A stretch of DNA of 24,242 bases, from assembly GCA_946547205.1 (NCBI GenBank), contig CAMNPA010000003.1:1-24242 (forward strand), written 5' to 3'. The notes under the pieces were generated by a model. It was not told the DNA's origin and did no database searches. It saw only the letters and a list, made by a program, of their open reading frames with translations. Position 1 is the first letter of the stretch. Each line of letters begins with the position of its first letter. Below, in pieces: positions 1-6,978 of the stretch. The translations under genes and the position numbers were made by a program. Source of the stretch: an uncultured Selenomonadales bacterium (lineage in GTDB: Bacteria; Bacillota; Negativicutes; Selenomonadales; Selenomonadaceae).

Positions 1-218
1 ACCTTCGCGAGAAGTGTGCGGCATATTTTTTTCGTCAAGGGCAATCGTTTCGTCGGCTCGTCCAATACATGGTTGCTTTGAAGACGCCGTTTAATTGTTG
101 AAAGTCCGTGTACGCGTCGTATTTGTCGGCAAAAATTTTAACGGAGACCATACCCAAGCCGTGACCTTCGCGAGAAGTGTGCGGCATATTTTTTTCGTCA
201 AGGGCAATCGTTTCGTCG
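1..218. repeat. 55-bp exact direct repeat, 163-bp spacing
   Basis: Bases 1-55 are identical to 164-218; identity stops at base 56 versus 219 and cannot be followed left of base 1. The inner copy encodes in-frame kinase sequence just before the G-box; the outer copy follows the kinase's natural end in a shifted frame and supplies the stop codon. The 163-bp offset is not a multiple of three. It is either a tandem duplication continuing leftward or a contig-end assembly artefact. Confidence 0.9.
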
Positions 219-1351
219 CAGAGATTTGAAATTTCCAAGACGCATTGCTCTCCGACGTTTTGAATCGTGACGGAAATTTCGCGGCGATTAATCGGTTGAC
301 GAGTGCTCGCGTTAATGGCGTTCTCCAAAAGATTTGAAATCAGCAACGCAAAATCGCTCTCGTCTATGTTGAGCTTTGACGGCAAATTGATTCTGTGGCG
401 GACTTTGATGCCGAGATTTTCTGCGCGGCGAATGTAAATGGACAATGCGGCGTTAATCAGCGGCGGACTGCAAAAATTTTTCACGAACGTTTTGCCGAGC
501 AACTTTTCCTGCGTGGCAATGTATTCTTTAGCCGCGTCGAAGTCTTGCGCCTGCAACATCGCATGAATCAGCCGATAACTGTGCCGCAAATCGTGACGCA
601 TCACCGCAACTTTTTCGCGACCTTCCTGCATCAATCGATTGTATTCGCTCAACGCTCCGAGTTGATTTTTCATAAGCCGCAAAGTTTGATTCGTCAGCCG
701 CCGCTCATAAAGTTGCTCCGTCGTTATCAGCACGTGCCGATAGAAAAAGAAGAATACGAACGGCAAATAGAAACGCGAAAATCTTTCTGCCCACGAATGA
801 ATCAGCGGCTCTTGCGCCCAGAGAATCACGACGCTGAAAATCATCATGAACGGCAGGAAGGCAACGTGTTTTCCGTAGTCGTCGAAAAATTTTTTGGGCG
901 GCAGAAGTTTTACAAAGCAACGTCGTTCAATCGGCAGGCATATCGCGAACAGCAACAGATAAACGACGGAATGTGCGAAGAAAAAATCCGGTGCCTCAAG
1001 ACCGATAAGCACGCAGATTATCGCCGACCAGTTGTGTTGCATGAGACTCCAAATTTTCATCATGCCGAAAACAAAAATGTGCTGTGAAATTTCGCGGCGC
1101 ACGGTAAGAATCATAATCGCAAGCCACGGAATCCAGCCGACCATCAAAATTCCTTTGTAAACCGATGCAGTCATTCCAAATTCGCGGAAGAGAAAATCAT
1201 AAATCGCCGTGCAGACGACGCTCCAAATTAAAAACCGCAACGATAAATTTTTTTGCTCCGTCGAAGTCATTGCGTCGCGGAACGACAGATAATGCAGATA
1301 AGAATCGCAAAGTTGAATCATCACCACCAGAACTGCCAGAGAAGTTGTCAT
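35..1351 (-). CDS. AgrC-like GHKL sensor histidine kinase, 3' end disturbed
   Basis: A 438-residue membrane kinase that should autophosphorylate on a histidine and pass phosphate to a response regulator; no regulator gene lies in the window, so a partner may lie left of base 1. The first ~210 residues are strongly hydrophobic (about six membrane segments), followed by a short coiled linker, the H-box MRHDLRH (His253), the N-box ISNLLENAINA (339-349) and the G-box GHGLG (396-400), as in AgrC/HATPase_c_5 kinases. The ATG at 1351 has GGAG upstream and is preceded by a -10 box. The last ~7 residues (after MYW) are read from a second copy of an internal 55-bp segment in a different frame, so the native C-terminus may differ slightly. 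All catalytic boxes are intact. Family call firm; ligand unknown (a peptide or cell-density signal is typical of the family). Confidence 0.9.
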   Translation of the reverse strand: MTTSLAVLVVMIQLCDSYLHYLSFRDAMTSTEQKNLSLRFLIWSVVCTAIYDFLFREFGMTASVYKGILMVGWIPWLAIMILTVRREISQHIFVFGMMKIWSLMQHNWSAIICVLIGLEAPDFFFAHSVVYLLLFAICLPIERRCFVKLLPPKKFFDDYGKHVAFLPFMMIFSVVILWAQEPLIHSWAERFSRFYLPFVFFFFYRHVLITTEQLYERRLTNQTLRLMKNQLGALSEYNRLMQEGREKVAVMRHDLRHSYRLIHAMLQAQDFDAAKEYIATQEKLLGKTFVKNFCSPPLINAALSIYIRRAENLGIKVRHRINLPSKLNIDESDFALLISNLLENAINASTRQPINRREISVTIQNVGEQCVLEISNLCDETIALDEKNMPHTSREGHGLGMVSVKIFADKYDAYTDFQQLNGVFKATMYWTSRRNDCP

Positions 1352-1380
1352 CGCTCAAGCTCCAGGAATTTTTTGCGCCG

Positions 1381-1408
1381 ATTATATCACATTATCCTAC
1401 CTTGTCCG
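1381..1408 (-). promoter_or_regulatory. Promoter of the sensor kinase
   Basis: On the minus strand CGGACA (1403-1408), a 16-bp spacer and a perfect TATAAT (1381-1386) lie 30 bp upstream of the kinase ATG. Its -35 box occupies the same bases as the -35 box of the rightward toxin promoter, so the two promoters are back to back and probably compete for polymerase. Confidence 0.6.
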
Positions 1409-1430
1409 GCTGAAAATTTTCTGCTATACT
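1402..1430 (+). promoter_or_regulatory. Promoter of the hydrophobic peptide (toxin) mRNA
   Basis: TTGTCC (1402-1407), a 17-bp spacer and TATACT (1425-1430), with TG one base upstream of the -10 giving an extended -10 element. Predicted transcript start near 1437, leaving a leader of about 53 nt before the peptide ATG. Confidence 0.7.
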
Positions 1431-1446
1431 CGCGCCAATGCTACCA

Positions 1447-1477
1447 CTCTCGTGACGGCATTAATTTCCGACGAGAG
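1447..1477 (+). promoter_or_regulatory. 5' leader hairpin overlapping the toxin Shine-Dalgarno
   Basis: CTCTCGT (1447-1453) pairs perfectly with ACGAGAG (1471-1477), which runs directly into GGAGGTG (1477-1483), the ribosome site of the peptide gene. Folding of the leader should limit ribosome access. A comparable 5' helix that holds back translation is known in the Fst (RNA I) system; the functional parallel is inference. Confidence 0.6.
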
Positions 1478-1489
1478 GAGGTGAACATT

Positions 1490-1600
1490 ATGCTTAGTAT
1501 CGTGACGATGCTGGCAATGGGTGTGGTCTCGACCGCCGTCGGAACCGTTATCGGAACCGTCGTTGGCGTCTACATCTGCAATCGCTGGCTCAAGAAGTAG
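1490..1600 (+). CDS. 36-residue hydrophobic peptide, Fst-like type I toxin candidate
   Basis: An ATG with a strong GAGGAGGTG ribosome site encodes 36 residues: a start of MLSIVTMLAMGVV, then a continuous hydrophobic, Gly/Val/Thr-rich stretch to about residue 29, and the basic tail CNRWLKK. One membrane helix with a charged cytoplasmic tail is the standard form of type I membrane toxins (Fst, TxpA and related small peptides). Support for toxin function comes from context: its own promoter, a leader hairpin over the ribosome site, a bidirectional terminator, and a converging antisense RNA gene containing a near copy of this gene's start region. Expected action is membrane damage when the RNA antitoxin decays. 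The alternative is an unrelated small membrane protein. Existence of the gene is well supported; toxicity is inferred. Confidence 0.7.
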   Translation: MLSIVTMLAMGVVSTAVGTVIGTVVGVYICNRWLKK

Positions 1601-1649
1601 CAGAAGTATCCACTCTTTCGCCCTCTAACTGAAGTCGCGTTTGGTTATG

Positions 1650-1750
1650 GCAAAACGAAAACTCCCTTGACGGCGTCGCGTTCCGTTTCAGGGAGTTTTT
1701 CGTTTGGTGAAACATCATGCTCAGTATCTCGTATGGTTCTTATTGACGAT
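1650..1750 (-). ncRNA. Antisense RNA 1, candidate type I antitoxin
   Basis: A leftward RNA of about 100 nt is predicted from the promoter at 1757-1785 to the shared terminator. On the plus strand its template contains GGTGAAACATCATGCTCAGT (1706-1725) followed by ATC, nearly identical to the toxin start region at 1480-1501, which is GGTGAACATTATGCTTAGT then ATC. The differences are one inserted A and two C-for-T changes; both substitutions leave G-U pairs with the toxin mRNA. The RNA can therefore cover the toxin ribosome site and start codon. The nine-codon reading frame at 1717 is best read as a relic of the duplicated toxin start, not a gene. End points are estimated from promoter and hairpin. 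Confidence 0.7.
1653..1705. terminator. Bidirectional terminator shared by toxin mRNA and antisense RNA 1
   Basis: The arms AAACGAAAACTCCCT (1653-1667) and AGGGAGTTTTTCGTTT (1690-1705) pair with one bulged base. A T-run follows the GC core rightward and an A-run precedes it, so the hairpin can stop transcripts from both directions, as in par loci. Confidence 0.8.
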
Positions 1751-1756
1751 ATTTGA

Positions 1757-1785
1757 AATTTATCATATTAAAACACTGTTGTCAA
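1757..1785 (-). promoter_or_regulatory. Promoter of antisense RNA 1
   Basis: On the minus strand a perfect TTGACA (plus coordinates 1780-1785), a 17-bp spacer and TAAATT (1757-1762). Start of transcription near 1750. Confidence 0.75.
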
Positions 1786-1793
1786 CCGATTAG

Positions 1794-1893
1794 GCAAAAC
1801 GAAGCTCCCGTGCAGGTCACCATCCCACGCGGGAGCTTTTCGTTTTGGTGAAATTCATGGATTTAGATTCTTATTCTACTCTTATTGCTCGGT
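1794..1893 (-). ncRNA. Antisense RNA 2, second antitoxin-like RNA without a local toxin
   Basis: A second leftward unit of about 100 nt repeats the layout of antisense RNA 1: a promoter at 1900-1928, a toxin-start-like segment on the opposite strand (GGTGAAATTCATGGATTTAG, 1847-1866) and a hairpin. The segment keeps GGTGAA and ATG but then departs from the peptide gene at 1490, so it should target a different toxin mRNA whose start resembles GGTGAAATTCATGGATT. No such gene lies in the window. It is either a trans-acting antitoxin for a distant locus or the remnant of a second module. Ends are approximate. Confidence 0.55.
1796..1847. terminator. Hairpin terminating antisense RNA 2
   Basis: GCTCCCG (1804-1810) pairs with CGGGAGC (1830-1836), flanked by matching AAAACGA and TCGTTTT arms. 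It is the same design as the hairpin at 1653-1705, with the same GGCAAAACGAA flank, so the whole unit appears duplicated. Confidence 0.7.
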
Positions 1894-1899
1894 GTTGAT

Positions 1900-1928
1900 A
1901 ATTTATCACGACAGCCGTATTTTGTCAA
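1900..1928 (-). promoter_or_regulatory. Promoter of antisense RNA 2
   Basis: On the minus strand TTGACA (1923-1928), a 17-bp spacer and TAAATT (1900-1905), identical boxes to the antisense RNA 1 promoter although the spacer sequence differs. Confidence 0.7.
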
Positions 1929-1973
1929 TGTAACACGTTATCGGTGAACTGCTCGCCGTCAATCGCGCAAATG

Positions 1974-1982
1974 TGCTATAAT
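1974..1982 (+). promoter_or_regulatory. Extended -10 promoter of mqnE
   Basis: TGCTATAAT forms an extended -10 element with no good -35 box at 16-18 bp. It lies 37 bp upstream of the mqnE ATG. The same TGCTATAAT motif precedes the first cyclase gene. Confidence 0.6.
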
Positions 1983-2019
1983 CGCCGCGAACGACAAAAA
2001 AATTTTTCAAGGTGATTCG

Positions 2020-3102
2020 ATGAACAGCTTAAGCAGTGCCAAGGAAAAAATTTCTTCGGGCGAACGGCTCAATCGTGCCGAAATTCTCGCGCTCTACGAC
2101 GATAACGACTTGCTCTATCTTGCGGAAAGTGCTCGTCGCGTCAAAGAGTCCAAGTCCGGCAAAAATGTTTTCTACACCGTCAACCGCCACATAAATTTAA
2201 CGAACGTCTGCCGCGCGAATTGTCCGTTGTGTGCATTTCAATGCAGGAGTGGCTCAAATCGTGCCTTCACGCTTGAACTCGACGACGTGGAAAAAATTTT
2301 GCTCGACGCCGCAAAGGTCAAAGGCTTGTCTGAAATTCATATCGTCAGCTCGTTGCATCCCGATAAAAATTTTTCTTACTACGTCGACGCCGTTAAGCTC
2401 GTGAAAAAAATTTTGCCGCACGTCGGAATTAATGCATTCACGCCCGTTGAAATTGTCAACTTCAGCGAAATCAGCGGGCTCAACGTCGCCGATGTCTTGC
2501 GCGAACTGATTAATGCCGGTGTGACTTCATTGGCAGGCGGCGGCGCAGAAATTTTATCAGCCCGTGTGCGCGAAATAATTTGTCCGAAAAAATGTTCGGC
2601 GTCGCAATGGCTTGACGTCATGCGGACGGCTCACAAACTCGGCTTGAAAACAAATGCGTCGATGATGTACGGGCACATTGAAACGATTCAAGAGCGCGTC
2701 GACCATTTGCTGAAACTGCGCGGACTTCAAGACGAGACAGGCGGTTTTCAAGCGATGATGTTATTTCCGTTTCATCCGCAGAACACGGAACTCGGAAAAA
2801 AATTCAATTTGCGACGCATCGGCTCATGGGAAGATTTGAAAATGCTCGCGTTGTCAAGATTGGTGCTGGATAATTTTGCGCACTTCAAAGCGTTCTGGGT
2901 GATGTTGACGTTGCCGATTGCGCAACTGGCTTTGAGTTTCGGCGCGGACGATTTGGACGGCACACTCGGCGAAGAGAAAATCATTCACGCGGCAGGAGCA
3001 AAATCTTCGGCGGGCATCACTCGCGGCGAATTGGAGCAAATCATTTCGGAGACCGGCTATCTTCCCGTCGAACGCGACAGCTTTTATTCAATGAGGAATT
3101 AG
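2020..3102 (+). CDS. mqnE: Aminofutalosine synthase (radical SAM), menaquinone route
   Basis: A 360-residue radical SAM enzyme that joins 3-[(1-carboxyvinyl)oxy]benzoate to the adenosyl group of SAM to give aminofutalosine, an early step of the futalosine route to menaquinone. The cluster ligands are in CRANCPLC (Cys64, Cys68, Cys71; CX3CX2C). Family signatures follow: FYTVNRHINLTNVC before the cluster, HIVSSLHPD, INAFTPVEI, GGGAEI, MMYGHIET, LQDETGGFQ and ALSFGADDLDGT. This set fits MqnE better than MqnC or CofH. The ATG at 2020 has AAGGTG at a normal distance. The gene overlaps a run of heptad repeats at its stop codon, and uvrC follows 22 bp later. The other mqn genes are not in the window. 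Confidence 0.93.
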   Translation: MNSLSSAKEKISSGERLNRAEILALYDDNDLLYLAESARRVKESKSGKNVFYTVNRHINLTNVCRANCPLCAFQCRSGSNRAFTLELDDVEKILLDAAKVKGLSEIHIVSSLHPDKNFSYYVDAVKLVKKILPHVGINAFTPVEIVNFSEISGLNVADVLRELINAGVTSLAGGGAEILSARVREIICPKKCSASQWLDVMRTAHKLGLKTNASMMYGHIETIQERVDHLLKLRGLQDETGGFQAMMLFPFHPQNTELGKKFNLRRIGSWEDLKMLALSRLVLDNFAHFKAFWVMLTLPIAQLALSFGADDLDGTLGEEKIIHAAGAKSSAGITRGELEQIISETGYLPVERDSFYSMRN

Positions 3103-3121
3103 GAATTAGGAATGAGGAATT
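3091..3121 (+). repeat. Four tandem heptads (ATKAGGA)
   Basis: ATGAGGA, ATTAGGA, ATTAGGA, ATGAGGA then ATT run across the mqnE stop. The first heptad encodes the last Met-Arg of MqnE, the second contains its TAG, and the last supplies the GAGGA ribosome site of uvrC. Confidence 0.8.
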
Positions 3122-3124
3122 ATT

Positions 3125-4900
3125 TTGTCTGACGACTTGTTGACGAAAATTAAGACGTTGCCCGATTCGCCCGGCGTCTATCTGATGAAAGACATTCGCG
3201 GAAAAATTATCTACGTCGGCAAAGCGCGGGTGCTCAAAAATCGTGTCCGCCAATATTTTCAATCGAATAAGAATCACGGCGCGAAGGTTAAAGCTATGGT
3301 CGCGAAGGTCGCCGATTTTGAAACGATTGTCACATCAAGCGAAGTCGAGGCTCTGATTCTTGAGTGCAATCTTATCAAAAAATATCGTCCGCGCTACAAC
3401 ATCAGCTTAAAGGACGACAAAACTTATCCTTACCTGCGATTGACCGCCGAAGATTTTCCGCGAATCATTTTGACGCGGCGCGTGATTCACGACGGCTCAA
3501 AATATTTCGGACCTTACACGAGCGGACTTGCCGTCAAGGAGACGTTGCAACTTCTGCGAAAAATTTTTCCGCTTAGAACGTGCAAAACTTTTGCCAAACG
3601 TCCGTGCCTGGAATTTCACATCAAACGCTGTCTTGCGCCGTGTGCACAGAAAATTTCTCGCGAAGAGTACATGCAACTTGTCAACGCCGCCGAAAAATTT
3701 TTGGAAGGTCGCACGGCTCAAGTCGAACGTGAACTTTCAAGCCGCATGAATGACGCCGCGCAGTCGTTGAATTTTGAATTGGCAGCTCATCTCCGCGACG
3801 TGTTGCTTGCCGTCCGAAAAGTCAGCGAGAAACAAAAAATCGTCACCGATTCGGGCGACGTTGATGCGATTGGATTGGCGCGACTTGACGGCGAAACTTG
3901 TGCGCAAATTTTTTTCATACGCGACGGAAAAGTTATCGGGCGCGAAAATTTTTTGCTAAGCGGCACCGACGACGAATCAGACGCTCAAGCCGTCACGGAG
4001 TTTATCAAGCAATACTACACTCGCGCGAAAATTTCTGCGGCGGAAATTTTGTTGCCTGTCACGTTGCCCGCGCAGGACGTTGAACTTTTGAGCAAATGGC
4101 TCGGCGTGAAATTGATCGTCCCGAAACGCGGCGTCAAACGTTCGCTGGTTGAAATGGCAAATCAAAATGCGGAAAAATTTTTGGCGGAAGAATCAGCGCG
4201 TCGACAACTCAAGGACAGTCAAACATTCGGCGCAGTCGAAGAGCTCAAAACTTTGCTCAACCTTCCGAAACTTCCAAGGCGTATGGAATGTTTCGACATC
4301 TCGCACATACAAGGCGCGGAAACTGTGGCGTCAATGGTCGTCTTCGATAACGGCGTGCCCGACAAGAAAAGTTATCGGCGATTCAAAATTCGTTCGGCGG
4401 AAGGCAAGCCCGACGATTTTTTGTCAATGCGCGAAGTCACAAGCCGACGTTACGGAAAAATTTCCGCTGATTTGCCGGACTTGATTGTCATTGACGGCGG
4501 ACTTGGTCAGCTGAATTCGGCGTTGGAAATAATTCGCGGAGCAGGTCACGACGTACCGGTCATCGGATTGGCAAAACAATTCGAGCTGATTTTCGTCGAA
4601 GGCTCATCAATTCCGATTGAGTTGCCGCGCGACAGTCAAGCGTTAAAACTCATGCAACGAATTCGCGACGAGGCTCATCGTTTCGCGATAACGTATCATC
4701 GGAAATTACGGCGGGCGCGCAACTTGAAATCGGAGCTGGACAACGTGCCGGGCATCGGCGTCAAGCGTCGGACTGAACTGCTAAAAAAATTCGGCTCACT
4801 CGCAAAAATCAAAGCCTCTTCCGTTGACGAATTGCTTACCGTGCCGAGCATGACACGCACCGCCGCAGAGTCGTTGAAAAAATTTTTCGCTGGAACGTGA
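3125..4900 (+). CDS. uvrC: Excinuclease ABC subunit C
   Basis: The dual-incision nuclease of nucleotide excision repair, acting with UvrA and UvrB at bulky lesions; 591 residues, the usual length. In order: a GIY-YIG domain (SPGVYLMKD at ~15-23, IIYVGKARVLKNRV at 28-41) for the 3' cut, a Cys-containing segment (CLEFHIKRCLAPC), a UVR helix pair (~199-235) that contacts UvrB, the RNase H-like endonuclease beginning MECFDISHIQG (387-397, catalytic Asp in CFD) with VIDGGLGQL, and a C-terminal helix-hairpin-helix (VPGIGVKRR at ~541, VPSMTRTAAESL). The start is TTG, chosen because GAGGA precedes it and the GIY motif begins at the normal distance. It is followed by a terminator, and probably co-transcribed with mqnE. 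Confidence 0.97.
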   Translation: MSDDLLTKIKTLPDSPGVYLMKDIRGKIIYVGKARVLKNRVRQYFQSNKNHGAKVKAMVAKVADFETIVTSSEVEALILECNLIKKYRPRYNISLKDDKTYPYLRLTAEDFPRIILTRRVIHDGSKYFGPYTSGLAVKETLQLLRKIFPLRTCKTFAKRPCLEFHIKRCLAPCAQKISREEYMQLVNAAEKFLEGRTAQVERELSSRMNDAAQSLNFELAAHLRDVLLAVRKVSEKQKIVTDSGDVDAIGLARLDGETCAQIFFIRDGKVIGRENFLLSGTDDESDAQAVTEFIKQYYTRAKISAAEILLPVTLPAQDVELLSKWLGVKLIVPKRGVKRSLVEMANQNAEKFLAEESARRQLKDSQTFGAVEELKTLLNLPKLPRRMECFDISHIQGAETVASMVVFDNGVPDKKSYRRFKIRSAEGKPDDFLSMREVTSRRYGKISADLPDLIVIDGGLGQLNSALEIIRGAGHDVPVIGLAKQFELIFVEGSSIPIELPRDSQALKLMQRIRDEAHRFAITYHRKLRRARNLKSELDNVPGIGVKRRTELLKKFGSLAKIKASSVDELLTVPSMTRTAAESLKKFFAGT

Positions 4901-4907
4901 CAAATTC

Positions 4908-4931
4908 AAAGCCGCTTCGGCGGATTTTTTT
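4908..4931 (+). terminator. Terminator after uvrC
   Basis: CCGC (4912-4915), a TTCG tetraloop and GCGG (4920-4923), followed by a seven-base T-run. It ends the mqnE-uvrC unit. Confidence 0.85.
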
Positions 4932-4953
4932 ATGTAAAAATATTTCACGGCGT

Positions 4954-4961
4954 GCTATAAT
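4954..4961 (+). promoter_or_regulatory. Extended -10 promoter of the cyclase operon
   Basis: TGC followed by TATAAT (4956-4961), 31 bp upstream of the first cyclase ATG. The best -35 candidate, TGTAAA at 17 bp, is weak. Confidence 0.55.
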
Positions 4962-4992
4962 CCCGTCAAACACAAGCGAAGGGAAATTTTCA

Positions 4993-6924
4993 ATGACAGA
5001 TAAAATTAAATCGCCGCCGCCAATTCTGATTTGTATCGCGGCAATCGTCGTGAACTTGCTCGGCTCGTTCGTCGCGAAATTTTTTGCGCTGCCGATTTAT
5101 CTCGACACGGTCGGCACAATTTTTATCGCGATGATGAGCGGCTACGTCCCGGGCGTCATTGTCGGCTTTGCAACGAATCTGCTCAATTCGCTCGTCGACG
5201 AATCGGAAATGTATTATTGCTCAATCAGTATTATCGTTGCGCTTTACACGACGTTTCTTGCACGGCGCGGCTACTTCCAAAAATTTTCGCGAACATTGAT
5301 GACGATTCTGCCGCTGACTTTAATCACGACGATTTTGGTTGAGCTGATTGAAAAATTTTTGCTCAATGCGGGCGTCGAAAGGTTCAGCGCGTTTGAATTG
5401 CACTTCACGACAATTTTTCTGTGCGAACTCGTCGACAAAGGACTAATCGTTTTGGCAATGTTCTTCGTCGTGAAATTCGTGCCGCCGCGTGTGAAAGAAA
5501 TTTTCGCCGATTGGGGACAACGTCAAGCTCCGCTGTCCGCCGACGTGAAAAGCGCAGTTTATGCTCGCAAATGCCCGGTCTCGTCGCTTAGGGTAAAGGT
5601 GCTGTTGATTTTCACGGTTGGCGCAGTTTTTATCGCCGCGTCAATCGCTTCAATCAGCCACAGAATTTTTGAGCAAGCCGCCTTCGCCGCGCAGATAAAC
5701 ATTGCCGAAACTTTGACGACCGTCGTTGCGAATGAGATTGAGCCTTCACGCGTCGACGATTACATAAAACTCGGACACGCCGCGCCCGATTATGATGCCG
5801 TCGAGAAAAAAATTCGCGTCATCAAAGACAGCAACGACGACATAAAATTTTTGAGCGTCTACAAGGTCACGCCGCAAGGTTTTATCGTCGTCTTCGACAT
5901 GGACACGGACGGGCTTGAGGCGTCTGCTCCCGGCGAATTCGTTGCCTTTGATGAAATTTGTCCTTCGCGCGAAGATTTGATTGCCGGCAATGAAGTTCCG
6001 CCGATAATTTTTGACGGCAAAAACGAACGACTGCTTACGATTTTCAAGCCTGTTTACGACGCGAACGGCAAATGCGTTTGCTACGCCACGATTGATTTTT
6101 CGCTGAATTTAATCGCCGCATACGGTCGAACGTTCATTGCAAAAGTTCTCGCGCTGTTTTCCGGTTGCTTTGTATTTATTTTCGTGCTCGGCTCGCGTTT
6201 CGTCGAGAACAATATAATTTTGCCCGTCAACACGATGGAATATTGCGCGAAGAATTTTGCTTACGACAACGACGAATTCTGCGCCAACAACGTCGAACAG
6301 CTCAAGCGGCTCAAAATTCACACGGGCGACGAGATCGAAAATTTGTATCACGCACTGCTTAAGACGACGCAGGACGTTTTGACGTACCTTGAAAAGTTGC
6401 GGCGTGCCAAACGTCAAGTCGCGGAAATGGACGAACTGGCGCACAAGGATTCATTGACGGGCATAAAGAATAAGGCGGCTTATGATGAAGCAATCACTGC
6501 GCTTGACAAAAAAATTTCTGCAGGCACCGCGCACTTTTGCATTGCAATGGTCGACGTGAACTTTCTTAAACGCGTCAACGACACCTACGGGCACGAACGC
6601 GGCAATATTTATCTGATGAACGCCGTCAAGTTGATTTGTGCAGTTTTCGGCGAAGAACACGTTTATCGAATCGGCGGCGATGAATTCGTTGTGATTCTTG
6701 AAGACGATAAAGTTTCGTTGAGCAAATATTTCGTGACGCAATTTGTTGCCGAGATGAAACGCAAAAATTCTTCCGCGACGTTGGAGCCGTGGGAAAAAGT
6801 TTCGGCGGCGGTCGGCGTTGCGAATTTCGGTGCGGGCGATAAAACTGCGGAAGAAGTTTTCAAACGTGCGGATGCTCAAATGTACGAGAACAAATTGGCG
6901 ATGAAAGCTAATCGCAGAGACTAG
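4993..6924 (+). CDS. Membrane diguanylate cyclase (GGDEF), copy 1
   Basis: A 643-residue enzyme expected to condense two GTP into c-di-GMP on the cytoplasmic side. Residues ~10-165 form five or six membrane helices; ~203-222 and ~381-400 are two more helices that bracket an external region of ~155 residues resembling a Cache sensor (FLSVYKVTPQGFIVVFDMD, then FKPVYDANGKCVCYATIDFS). A HAMP-like linker with a coiled stretch follows, then the GGDEF domain (484-640) with DVNFLKRVNDTYGHERG and an intact GGDEF at 561-565. The inhibitory RxxD site five residues before GGDEF is absent (FGEE stands there), so product inhibition through that site is not expected. The start at 4993 (GAAGGGAAA upstream) is preferred over an in-frame ATG at 4897, which would overlap the uvrC end and its terminator. 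Copy 2 follows. Confidence 0.92.
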   Translation: MTDKIKSPPPILICIAAIVVNLLGSFVAKFFALPIYLDTVGTIFIAMMSGYVPGVIVGFATNLLNSLVDESEMYYCSISIIVALYTTFLARRGYFQKFSRTLMTILPLTLITTILVELIEKFLLNAGVERFSAFELHFTTIFLCELVDKGLIVLAMFFVVKFVPPRVKEIFADWGQRQAPLSADVKSAVYARKCPVSSLRVKVLLIFTVGAVFIAASIASISHRIFEQAAFAAQINIAETLTTVVANEIEPSRVDDYIKLGHAAPDYDAVEKKIRVIKDSNDDIKFLSVYKVTPQGFIVVFDMDTDGLEASAPGEFVAFDEICPSREDLIAGNEVPPIIFDGKNERLLTIFKPVYDANGKCVCYATIDFSLNLIAAYGRTFIAKVLALFSGCFVFIFVLGSRFVENNIILPVNTMEYCAKNFAYDNDEFCANNVEQLKRLKIHTGDEIENLYHALLKTTQDVLTYLEKLRRAKRQVAEMDELAHKDSLTGIKNKAAYDEAITALDKKISAGTAHFCIAMVDVNFLKRVNDTYGHERGNIYLMNAVKLICAVFGEEHVYRIGGDEFVVILEDDKVSLSKYFVTQFVAEMKRKNSSATLEPWEKVSAAVGVANFGAGDKTAEEVFKRADAQMYENKLAMKANRRD

Positions 6925-6930
6925 TTTCAA

Positions 6931-6960
6931 GTCCCTAATCCCTAACCACCAGTCCCTATA
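6931..6960 (+). repeat. Degenerate heptad tract (TCCCTAA)
   Basis: TCCCTAA, TCCCTAA, CCACCAG, TCCCTAT lie between the two cyclase genes. Read on the other strand this is TTAGGGA-like and resembles the ATTAGGA tract at 3091, suggesting one dispersed intergenic repeat type. Confidence 0.6.
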
Positions 6961-6978
6961 AAAAGAGGCGAAAACTTT

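Noticed and set aside
395..1087. A 230-codon open frame on the plus strand opposite the sensor kinase
   Set aside because: It lies fully inside the kinase gene on the other strand, has no ribosome site, and its composition (many Arg, His, Phe, Gln) is the mirror of the kinase codons.
1717..1746. A nine-codon peptide starting MLSI after the first terminator
   Set aside because: It has no proper ribosome site and is explained as the copy of the toxin start used by the antisense RNA.
4897..4992. Longer N-terminus for cyclase copy 1
   Set aside because: The extension overlaps the uvrC stop, spans its terminator and the cyclase promoter, and has no ribosome site; the paralogue starts at the shorter position.
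6451..6930. A 159-codon minus-strand frame over the GGDEF domain of copy 1
   Set aside because: The same shadow recurs over copy 2 (8335-9087), showing it comes from codon bias of the GGDEF gene; no promoter or ribosome site.
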